The notes under the pieces: model-generated
Seen by the model: only the letters and a program-made list of their open reading frames with translations
Told to the model about the DNA's origin: nothing
The model's database searches: none
Source: Chitinophagaceae bacterium
GTDB lineage: Bacteria; Bacteroidota; Bacteroidia; Chitinophagales; Chitinophagaceae
NCBI GenBank assembly: GCA_017882205.1
Contig: JADGPY010000472.1
Span: 1-5,155 of the forward strand
DNA length: 5,155 nucleotides
Direction: 5' to 3'
Made by a program: the position numbers and the translations under genes
Part shown: piece after piece, positions 1 through 5,155 of the stretch
Layout: each line of letters begins with the position of its first letter
Position numbering within the stretch: the stretch's first letter is position 1

Positions 1-1
1 T

Positions 2-1591
2 GGTTTATTTACAGATATACTGGAGCCTGACAGCGCGCTGTATGCATCTATTTCAAAGCATATCGCAGTTACAAACGACTGGGTAAATCTTATTGGAAGT
101 GGGCACGACTGGCTTGATAAGCCCCATATTCCTTTCTGGCTCTGTGCGGTAAGTTTTAAATGTTTTGGCATTACCCCTTTCGCCTATAAACTTCCGGCAT
201 TTCTATGTTTTCTTACAGGTGTATTTTATACGTATAAATTGGCAAAAGCAATCTATGATGAAAACACAGCTAAGCTGTCAGTAATTATATATATCACTGC
301 GTTGCAGATTGTACTTTCTAATTTTGATATCAGGGCTGAGGCTTTTCTTACCGCATTTATTATTGCTGCTATATATCATATCTATAAAGCAGCTGGCAAT
401 AAATGGCTGAGGCACATTTTTATAGCGGCTGTTTTCTGCGCCCTGGCGGCAATGACTAAAGGAATATTTGTACTAATTACCATTGCTTCAGGTTTTATTG
501 TTTATTGGGTATTTAGCAAACAATATAGCCAGTTAATAGGTCCTAAATGGATATTGCTTATTGCACTTACCGGCTTGTTCATCACTCCTGAACTGTATTG
601 TCTTTACATTCAATTTGATCTTCACCCCGAAAAAATTATATACGGCCATACCAATGTATCAGGCATTCATTTTTTCTTCTGGGATAGCCAGTTCGGCCGG
701 TTTCTTAATAATGGCCCAATAAAAGGCAGCGGAGATATTTTTTTCTTTGTTCATACTTTTCTTTGGGCTTTTCTTCCATGGTCACTGATTACCCTGTTTG
801 CCCTTGTTGTTTTTTTTAAAAGAACCCGAAGGCTTATTAATTTAGAACCGCTTATTTTAGCTGGCAGCTTCCTGGTTAGTTTTATTATGTTCTCAGTTTC
901 AAAATTCCAGTTGCCGCACTATATCGTTATTGTTTTCCCCCAGATCGCTATAATTACTTCAAATTATCTTTTATCGATTCGCTCTGAAAAAGTTATAAGC
1001 AGGATCAATATTCTGCAATTGGCCATTTTTCTTTTGAGCGCTTCTTTTATCCTGCTCCTGACATATGTATCCGGTTTTGGCACATGTTATATTCCTTTGT
1101 CGGTGTTCGTGATCTTACTGTTTTCAATAATCTTTGTTTTCAAACAAAATAGCCTCACATCCATTGTAGCCAAATGCGTATATTTTTCATTACTGGTATC
1201 CCTGTTTTTTAATATATCATTCTATCCTCCACTTATGAAGTACCAGGCAGGTATGCTTGCTGGCAAATGGCTCAATCAGCATCCTCAGATAAAAAAAGTA
1301 GTTATTTACCATTGCAGTTCTCAAACATTTGAGTTTTATTCAAATGCAGCTGTTTTATGGGTAAGCAATATGGACACTATACCTACACCCCTAAAAATGA
1401 ATGACACTGTTAATGTATTCACCCCCCTTAAAGAAATAGAGAAATTAAGGCAGCAGGGCAAGAATGTAATAATAATGCAGGAGTTCAATTACTTTCATAT
1501 AACCAAATTAACCTGGAAATTTCTTAATAATGAAACCAGAGAGCATGAACTTGATAAATATATGCTGGCAGAATATTCAACAAAGCAGTAA
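2..1591 (+). CDS. ArnT/PMT-like family 39 (GT-C) glycosyltransferase, 5'-truncated by the window edge
   Basis: This is a polytopic inner-membrane glycosyltransferase that would move a sugar from a polyprenyl-phosphate donor onto an envelope acceptor on the periplasmic side. The frame is open from base 2, giving 529 visible residues. A TTG at 239 is not the start, because the 79 codons before it carry the family's best-conserved part. The first periplasmic loop shows EPDSALYA (residues 8-15, with Asp10 as the likely catalytic acid/base), then a DW, a DKP and an FG..PFAYKLP stretch, all as in ArnT. Further on are IRAEAFLT, then FFFWDSQFGRF and IKGSGDIFFF around residues 225-250, and FQLPHYIVIVFPQ, followed by several more hydrophobic segments. 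The last ~100 residues are soluble. Only a few residues, including the true start, should be missing. The substrate cannot be read from sequence: lipid A, a surface glycan or protein O-glycosylation are all possible. The family call is firm; the specific role is not. Confidence 0.9.
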   Translation, partial: GLFTDILEPDSALYASISKHIAVTNDWVNLIGSGHDWLDKPHIPFWLCAVSFKCFGITPFAYKLPAFLCFLTGVFYTYKLAKAIYDENTAKLSVIIYITALQIVLSNFDIRAEAFLTAFIIAAIYHIYKAAGNKWLRHIFIAAVFCALAAMTKGIFVLITIASGFIVYWVFSKQYSQLIGPKWILLIALTGLFITPELYCLYIQFDLHPEKIIYGHTNVSGIHFFFWDSQFGRFLNNGPIKGSGDIFFFVHTFLWAFLPWSLITLFALVVFFKRTRRLINLEPLILAGSFLVSFIMFSVSKFQLPHYIVIVFPQIAIITSNYLLSIRSEKVISRINILQLAIFLLSASFILLLTYVSGFGTCYIPLSVFVILLFSIIFVFKQNSLTSIVAKCVYFSLLVSLFFNISFYPPLMKYQAGMLAGKWLNQHPQIKKVVIYHCSSQTFEFYSNAAVLWVSNMDTIPTPLKMNDTVNVFTPLKEIEKLRQQGKNVIIMQEFNYFHITKLTWKFLNNETREHELDKYMLAEYSTKQ

Positions 1592-1603
1592 GTATAATCC
1601 TGT

Positions 1604-1984
1604 ATGATAGGTACCTTATGGAAAATTGTAAGGTTTGGCATTGCCGGCGCCATAGGCATGGTAATAGATTTTGGAACAACCTGGGTATGCAGGAAAAAAC
1701 TGAAATGGAATAAATATTTAGCCAATACAACTGGCTTTACACTAGCCGCAATCAACAATTACATCATTAACCGTTTTTGGACATTCGCAAGCTCAAACCC
1801 AAACTGGCAGGCAGAATTTAGTAAGTTCTTACTGTTTAGCTTAGCCGGCCTTGCATTAAATAATCTGTTGGTTTTCCTCTTACATGGCCGGCTTAAAATG
1901 AATTTTTACGTAAGCAAATTAATCGCAACCATTTGTGTGTTTGCATGGAATTTCTCTACAAATTATTTCTTCAATTTTAAATAG
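1604..1984 (+). CDS. GtrA-family small membrane protein (putative polyprenyl-phosphate-sugar translocase)
   Basis: This is a complete 126-residue GtrA-like protein of the usual family length. Four hydrophobic segments lie at about residues 8-28, 38-58, 74-94 and 101-121. The first half has the family pattern KIVRFGIAGAIGMVIDFG, a basic loop (RKKLKWNK) and NNYIINRFWTF. The second half repeats this layout and ends NFSTNYFFNF, so the protein looks like two similar two-helix units. Family members are thought to flip undecaprenyl- or decaprenyl-phosphate-linked sugars across the membrane, as in O-antigen glucosylation and arabinogalactan assembly. The ATG lies 12 bases after the stop of the GT-C gene and no Shine-Dalgarno is visible, which is usual for Bacteroidota. 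Tight spacing and matching function suggest that it supplies lipid-linked sugar to the upstream transferase. A GtrB-like GT2 synthase, often found with such pairs, is not in the window and could lie further upstream. Confidence 0.88.
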   Translation: MIGTLWKIVRFGIAGAIGMVIDFGTTWVCRKKLKWNKYLANTTGFTLAAINNYIINRFWTFASSNPNWQAEFSKFLLFSLAGLALNNLLVFLLHGRLKMNFYVSKLIATICVFAWNFSTNYFFNFK

Positions 1985-2064
1985 TGTCTTTGTGATAGAA
2001 GCAACCACAACTATCAATATTTAACCGGGAACATTCTTTTATTTCAGGAAGATGAAAATTCTTT
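1985..2064. other. Convergent intergenic junction between gtrA-like gene and dsbD beta-gamma gene
   Basis: These 80 bases separate the plus-strand pair from the minus-strand genes. They hold a weak inverted repeat, TGATAG at 1993-1998 with CTATCA at 2011-2016 (12-base loop). A second one, ATGAAAA/TTTTCAT at 2052-2068, overlaps the stop codon of the minus-strand gene. Neither is GC-rich or followed by a T-run in the right direction, so I do not call a terminator here, although one or both may help end transcription. Confidence 0.4.
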
Positions 2065-3648
2065 TCATGGAAACCTCTTCTTATTCTCATCCTTCACATC
2101 GTTCAATATCTTTATAAACCTTGCCACACCTGATTCATAACCACCGGCATTCTGAATGATCTTGCCTTCCTGGTCTGTAAAAATATATAGGGGCTGTGCA
2201 TTTGAATTTGCGATGGTAGCTTCAAAGTCCAGGTTTTTTCCACCAACTGTAGTGATCTTTGAACCATCGAATTTTGAAGTATATTTTTCGTTATCAGGCA
2301 ATGATCTTTTTTCGTCTACGTACAGGGAAGCCACAATAATATCTTTCGACAAAATGCTGCTTACTTCCTCCTTTGACAATACTTCGCTTTCCATCTTCCT
2401 GCAATTGGCACAACTATGACCGGTAAAGTCAAACATTATTGGTTTTTTCGTCTGCCTTGCTGCCGCCACCGCCTCATCAAAATCAAAGAATACCTGAACA
2501 CCTGGTATCTCTGATTGCAGGATATCGGTATATTTTTTCGGTGAAACCGTGGGTGCTGAATAGGCCCGTACGGTATCTTGTCCATGAAGATTACTATTTC
2601 GAATCAGCTTCTCTAAATTAAATTCCTGAGTTTTATTTTCGGGCAACCATCCACTGATCCCATTTAGTGGAGCGCCAAATAATCCCGGGATCATATACAC
2701 AGTAAAAGAAAGTGCAGCAATGGCAAAAAACAGCCTCGTCACGGGCAAATATGGATGACCGTAATGGTTTGCCGGAAGATGATCATCATGTTTCAATTTC
2801 AATAATCCAAGCAGGTACAACCCCAACAATCCGAATAAGATGATCCAGATAGCGAGAAAGATATCACGGTCAAGCAGTCGCCAGTGATAGGCAAGGTCAG
2901 CATTGGAAAGAAATTTTAAGGACATGGCGAGTTCAATAAATCCAAAAGATACTTTCAATGAATTCAGCCATCCGCCTGATTTCGCTATTTTATTTAATAA
3001 CCCGGGAAAGAATGCAAAGAATGCAAATGGCAATGCGATGGCACTTGAAAAGCCCAGGAATCCAAAAAGTGGTGCCATCCTGGCCTTGTGCTGGGTAACA
3101 TCAACTAGTATTTTTCCAATAAACGGAGCGGTACATGAAAATGATACCAGCACAAGGGTTAGTGCCATAAAAAATATCCCAGAATAGCTTCCAAGATTTG
3201 ATTTGGAATCAGCCTTATTGGTCCATGATGATGGAAGGGTTATTTCAAAAGCACCCAAAAAAGAAATTCCAAATATGACAAATAATACAAAAACAAATAA
3301 GTTGAAAATGGCGCTGGTAGATAACTGGTAGAGTGTGGCTGTTCCAAATATAATCGTTACCAATAAGCCAAGCAGTGTAAAGATTGAAACAATTGAGATT
3401 GAATAAAGGGTGGCATTTTTAATACCGTGCGCCCGTGTATTGCTTCTTTTAAGGAAGAAACTAACGGTAACAGGAAACATGGCATATAAACAAGGCTGAA
3501 GCACGGAAACAAATCCCCATCCAAGGCCATCGAGGAAAATATTAAATAGTGATGAGGAAGATGATGAGCTTGTATTACCTGCCTGGGCAAATATAATTGT
3601 AGGGCAGATGCAAATTAAAAGAGCCAGTAAATATTTTAATCTCTTCAT
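2065..3648 (-). CDS. dsbD: DsbD-type transmembrane thiol:disulfide reductase, beta (membrane) and gamma (thioredoxin) domains without the alpha domain
   Basis: This 527-residue inner-membrane protein would carry electrons from cytoplasmic thioredoxin to periplasmic thiols. I chose the ATG at 3648 because it opens a clean signal peptide (MKRLKYLLALLICIC...FAQ, residues 1-22). A TTG at 3684 in the same frame would add 12 residues before it and lies in the terminator hairpin. Residues 27-33 are seven serines. The membrane domain has about eight helices (40-325) with the two redox cysteines in QPCLYAMFP (C53) and SFSCTAPFIG (C172). A periplasmic linker follows (about 325-385), then a thioredoxin-like domain (386-520) with DFTGHSCANC (C413, C416) and a cis-Pro candidate, P486 in AQPLYIF. 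The alpha domain found at the N-terminus of Escherichia coli DsbD is absent and is encoded by the next gene upstream. Targets may include cytochrome c maturation, periplasmic isomerases or peroxide-reducing proteins. I see no TAnnTTTG promoter in the 68-base gap upstream, so it probably depends on read-through from the alpha gene. Confidence 0.92.
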   Translation of the reverse strand: MKRLKYLLALLICICPTIIFAQAGNTSSSSSSSLFNIFLDGLGWGFVSVLQPCLYAMFPVTVSFFLKRSNTRAHGIKNATLYSISIVSIFTLLGLLVTIIFGTATLYQLSTSAIFNLFVFVLFVIFGISFLGAFEITLPSSWTNKADSKSNLGSYSGIFFMALTLVLVSFSCTAPFIGKILVDVTQHKARMAPLFGFLGFSSAIALPFAFFAFFPGLLNKIAKSGGWLNSLKVSFGFIELAMSLKFLSNADLAYHWRLLDRDIFLAIWIILFGLLGLYLLGLLKLKHDDHLPANHYGHPYLPVTRLFFAIAALSFTVYMIPGLFGAPLNGISGWLPENKTQEFNLEKLIRNSNLHGQDTVRAYSAPTVSPKKYTDILQSEIPGVQVFFDFDEAVAAARQTKKPIMFDFTGHSCANCRKMESEVLSKEEVSSILSKDIIVASLYVDEKRSLPDNEKYTSKFDGSKITTVGGKNLDFEATIANSNAQPLYIFTDQEGKIIQNAGGYESGVARFIKILNDVKDENKKRFP

Positions 3649-3667
3649 AACTACAGAATAATCTGAT

Positions 3668-3694
3668 AAAAAAAAGGATAACAATTGTTATCCT
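3668..3694 (-). terminator. Intrinsic terminator between the dsbD alpha-like gene and the dsbD beta-gamma gene
   Basis: Bases 3675-3694 form a perfect 20-base palindrome with arm AGGATAACAA. On the minus-strand transcript this can fold as an 8-bp stem with an AAUU loop. The U-tract follows at once: 3668-3675 is eight A's on the plus strand, the last of which is also in the stem. It lies 22 bases after the stop of the alpha-like gene and about 20 bases before the ATG of the beta-gamma gene. In the other direction no T-run follows the palindrome, so it would act only on minus-strand transcription. The stem is AT-rich (three G-C pairs), so termination is probably partial. A protein-binding operator is the alternative reading. 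Confidence 0.7.
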
Positions 3695-3716
3695 AAGATT
3701 GTTTATTAGTGTAACC

Positions 3717-4166
3717 TCATAATTTGATCTCAAATGGCACTTCCTTTGGAGGAAGGCATTGACGGTCGTTACACACCATATAGGTTACAGAACCTGTAAG
3801 CTTTTTAGCACCAGCGCTGATTCCAACAACCTGCACAAAGTCCACAGTATTCTCAAAGAATTTCTGATCCATTTTGAATTCCTTATCATAAACGGTGTTC
3901 ATCTTACCAATTTCCTTAACCTTCCCAATGGTTTTAACCCCCTCCAATTTTACTTCTGTTGCTACAGCACCTCCTTCCGGATTTGTTACAGAATAAATAT
4001 GCCACTTTGGTTCTATCATAGATTTGATATGAACCTCGTATTGATTGTTCCCTTTTTTGACCGCAGAATAACTGAACCTGACAGGATTCAGAATTTGGGC
4101 ATAGGAAGCTTGTAAAACAAAAAGAACCAATAAGGTAGATAATAATTTTTTAAATAGTTTTTTCAT
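3717..4166 (-). CDS. Secreted stand-alone DsbD alpha-like protein (protein-disulfide reductase N-terminal domain)
   Basis: This 149-residue protein has a signal peptide (residues 1-23, MKKLFKKLLSTLLVLFVLQA then SYA|Q) and a single immunoglobulin-like domain of the DsbD_N kind. Typical features are VRFSYSAVKKGNNQYEVHIKS, the KWHIYS motif (54-59) and the C-terminal YMVCNDRQCLPP with two cysteines, C132 and C137. In Escherichia coli DsbD the equivalent pair is spaced with five residues between the cysteines; here there are four. The pair would take electrons from the membrane domain of DsbD and pass them to periplasmic partners. The beta-gamma part is encoded directly downstream on the same strand and lacks this domain, so the two proteins together should make one functional DsbD. 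No lipobox cysteine is seen, so the mature protein should be soluble in the periplasm. The ATG at 4166 is the only start that gives the signal peptide, and a Bacteroidota-type promoter sits just upstream. Confidence 0.88.
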   Translation of the reverse strand: MKKLFKKLLSTLLVLFVLQASYAQILNPVRFSYSAVKKGNNQYEVHIKSMIEPKWHIYSVTNPEGGAVATEVKLEGVKTIGKVKEIGKMNTVYDKEFKMDQKFFENTVDFVQVVGISAGAKKLTGSVTYMVCNDRQCLPPKEVPFEIKL

Positions 4167-4192
4167 AAAGATGCTTAATCTGAACGTTTGAG

Positions 4193-4224
4193 CAAATTTA
4201 CGATATAAACGTAGTCTGAGTAAA
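4193..4224 (-). promoter_or_regulatory. Putative Bacteroidota sigma-ABfr-type promoter for the dsbD alpha-like gene
   Basis: Read on the minus strand, TAAATTTG (4200 to 4193) matches the phylum's -7 consensus TAnnTTTG. TTTA (4224 to 4221) lies exactly 20 bases upstream and differs by one base from the -33 TTTG element. The -7 box ends 26 bases before the ATG at 4166. An ACGTTT/AAACGT inverted repeat (4184-4189 and 4207-4212) brackets the -7 box and could be an operator, but it is short. If real, the promoter separates the dsbD pair from purQ transcription. Confidence 0.45.
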
Positions 4225-4253
4225 TAACTGATGTGGGATAATCGAATTTAACG

Positions 4254-4925
4254 TTAGTTTATTGAAAACAATTGGGCGAGTACCTTTTTACCGTCCTCAT
4301 TTCCAAGGAGCGGGCTGCATGCCCGCTCGGGATGAGGCATCATACCAACAACGTTTCTTCTTTCATTACAGATGCCGGCTATATTGTTAGTAGAGCCATT
4401 CGGATTGGATTGCTCATTAATATTCCCATCCTGGTCGCAATATCTAAATAGTACCTGCTTATTATTATCTAACTCATCCAGTGTGCGTTGATCAGCATAA
4501 TACCTGCCCTCTCCATGTGCTACAGGCACCTTGATAATCTCTTTTTTCAAATCATTTTCATTGGTAATAAATACGTTCTTACAAACGAATTGCATGTTCG
4601 CGTTCCGAAGCAAAGCCCCTGGCAACAACCCGCTTTCGCATAATATCTGGAAACCATTACATACGCCGAGCACCTTACCCCCATCATTGGCAAATTCGAT
4701 GACGGCCTGCATCATGGGACTAAATTTGGCAATTGCCCCGCATCTCAGGTAATCACCATAACTAAAGCCGCCGGGAAGAACAATACAATCATCCTTTGTA
4801 AACATGGAAATATCCTTATCCTTATGCCAAAGAGGAATTACCTGCTGCTTCATGTCGTCCTGTAATGCTTCCATCATATCCCTATCGCAATTAGATCCCG
4901 GAAAAACAACCACACCAAATTTCAT
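4254..4925 (-). CDS. purQ: Phosphoribosylformylglycinamidine synthase subunit PurQ (glutamine amidotransferase)
   Basis: This is a complete 223-residue PurQ, the usual length of the small stand-alone form. It hydrolyses glutamine and passes ammonia to PurL, which makes formylglycinamidine ribonucleotide in the fourth step of purine synthesis; PurS normally bridges the two. The class I glutaminase triad is present: nucleophile C89 in GVCNGFQIL, with H198 and E200 in PHPER. The start MKFGVVVFPGSNCDRD is the family's signature N-terminus, and PGGFSYGDYLRCGAIA (51-66) forms the oxyanion-side loop. PVAHGEGRY (134-142) is also typical. The ATG at 4925 is fixed by this N-terminus. No purL or purS is visible next to it, so the complex must be assembled from genes elsewhere. 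The 87-base gap to the next gene contains that gene's own promoter candidate. No convincing terminator is seen after the stop. Confidence 0.96.
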   Translation of the reverse strand: MKFGVVVFPGSNCDRDMMEALQDDMKQQVIPLWHKDKDISMFTKDDCIVLPGGFSYGDYLRCGAIAKFSPMMQAVIEFANDGGKVLGVCNGFQILCESGLLPGALLRNANMQFVCKNVFITNENDLKKEIIKVPVAHGEGRYYADQRTLDELDNNKQVLFRYCDQDGNINEQSNPNGSTNNIAGICNERRNVVGMMPHPERACSPLLGNEDGKKVLAQLFSIN

Positions 4926-4939
4926 TAATAAAATTTTGA

Positions 4940-4947
4940 CAAAGATA
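4940..4947 (-). promoter_or_regulatory. Putative -7 promoter element upstream of purQ
   Basis: On the minus strand this reads TATCTTTG, matching the Bacteroidota -7 consensus TAnnTTTG, and it lies 14 bases before the purQ ATG. No TTTG-like -33 box is found at the expected 19-21 base spacing. The resulting leader would also be very short, so support is modest. No purine riboswitch-like structure fits in the 72-base gap. Confidence 0.3.
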
Positions 4948-4997
4948 ATGGCTTAGTCAATAGCCGCATTTATTGATCCTTATTAGAGATCTATAAT

Positions 4998-5155
4998 TCA
5001 TAAAAGACATCTGATTACCACAAATGCGACCATTATCCAATGAATTGCATTTGTCAGCCATTTTTTTTGAGAATATAAAAAGGCGGATCCAATGAATGCC
5101 GATAATGGAACGGCTGCCAGTATCCAGTACTCGAAAGTATGAGTAGCGTTGATAA
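4998..5155 (-). CDS. C-terminal end of an unidentified integral membrane protein, truncated by the right window edge
   Basis: The minus-strand frame read from base 5153 is open to the window edge and ends with TGA at 4998-5000, giving 51 visible residues. They contain two hydrophobic segments: YWILAAVPLSAFIGSAFLY (residues about 9-27), then a short basic turn QKKW, then AIHWIMVAFVVIRCLL at the extreme C-terminus. The composition and the segment-turn-segment layout look like real membrane protein. Of the other two minus-strand frames, one stops sooner and the other, although open longer, reads as low-quality mixed sequence. The IPLS/VPLS-then-basic pattern faintly recalls the C-terminus of the Bacteroidota DUF6427 membrane proteins, but this is from memory and too short to rely on. 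The gene ends 72 bases before purQ, on the same strand. Its function cannot be stated. Confidence 0.6.
   Translation of the reverse strand, partial: INATHTFEYWILAAVPLSAFIGSAFLYSQKKWLTNAIHWIMVAFVVIRCLL

Noticed and set aside
239..241. TTG as the start of the glycosyltransferase gene.
   Set aside because: The frame is open to the left edge, and the preceding codons encode the conserved EPD..YA and DKP motifs of the family, so the real start is outside the window.
1495..1758. Minus-strand open frames of 68 and 87 codons across the end of the glycosyltransferase and the start of the gtrA-like gene.
   Set aside because: They overlap two well-supported genes on the other strand and show no recognisable domain.
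2052..2068. ATGAAAA/TTTTCAT hairpin at the end of the dsbD gene as a terminator.
   Set aside because: The stem is nearly all A-T and no T-run follows on either strand.
2156..3187. Plus-strand open frames of 60-94 codons opposite the dsbD gene.
   Set aside because: They are antisense to a conserved coding sequence and their translations show no family features.
3357..3590. A 77-codon minus-strand frame within the dsbD gene.
   Set aside because: It is an out-of-frame shadow; the main frame there encodes the conserved first membrane helices and redox cysteine.
3649..3684. TTG at 3684 as the start of the DsbD beta-gamma protein.
   Set aside because: It would put 12 polar/hydrophobic residues in front of a complete signal peptide and lies inside the terminator palindrome; ATG at 3648 is much better.
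3675..3694. GGATAACAATT resembles one half of the Escherichia coli lac operator.
   Set aside because: The resemblance is limited to about 11 bases, there is no lac gene or LacI homologue here, and the hairpin plus U-tract explains the sequence better as a terminator.
3759..4115. A 118-codon plus-strand frame opposite the DsbD alpha-like gene.
   Set aside because: It is antisense to a gene with a signal peptide and a conserved cysteine motif; its own translation has no coherent pattern.
4531..4752. A 73-codon plus-strand frame opposite purQ.
   Set aside because: It is antisense to the purQ active-site region and has no independent support.
4949..4966. GGCT/AGCC inverted repeat upstream of purQ as a riboswitch or operator.
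   Set aside because: Arms are only four bases, and the 72-base gap is too small and unstructured for a purine riboswitch or any recognisable leader.

Overview
The window looks like an ordinary chromosomal stretch from a member of the Bacteroidota, probably of the Chitinophagaceae/Sphingobacteriales kind. The evidence is AT-rich DNA, no clear Shine-Dalgarno sequences in front of the starts, TAnnTTTG-type promoter elements upstream of two genes, signal peptides ending in A-Q, and protein variants typical of that phylum: a GtrA/GT-C pair, and a DsbD whose N-terminal domain is a separate protein. The lineage is inferred from these traits, not from a marker gene.

Layout: the left third (2-1984, + strand) holds the 3' part of an ArnT/PMT-like GT-C glycosyltransferase, open at the left edge, followed 12 bases later by a complete GtrA-family membrane protein. 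The two look like an operon that moves and transfers polyprenyl-phosphate-linked sugars at the cell envelope. A short convergent junction (1985-2064) separates them from minus-strand genes that fill the rest of the window.

On the minus strand, in transcription order from the right edge, come the C-terminus of an unidentified membrane protein (4998-5155), purQ (4254-4925, purine synthesis), a small secreted DsbD-alpha-like protein (3717-4166) and a DsbD beta-gamma transmembrane thiol:disulfide reductase (2065-3648). The last two together make one complete DsbD reductant pathway: the thioredoxin-fold gamma domain and eight-helix beta domain carry electrons out of the cytoplasm, and the separate alpha protein would receive and distribute them in the periplasm.

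A hairpin followed by a U-tract lies between the two dsbD genes and looks like an intrinsic terminator inside the presumed operon. This is the most noteworthy non-coding signal. I see no mobile element, CRISPR array, RNA gene, prophage or defence system, and nothing that amounts to a wholly new system. The interest lies in the split DsbD and the terminator between its halves.
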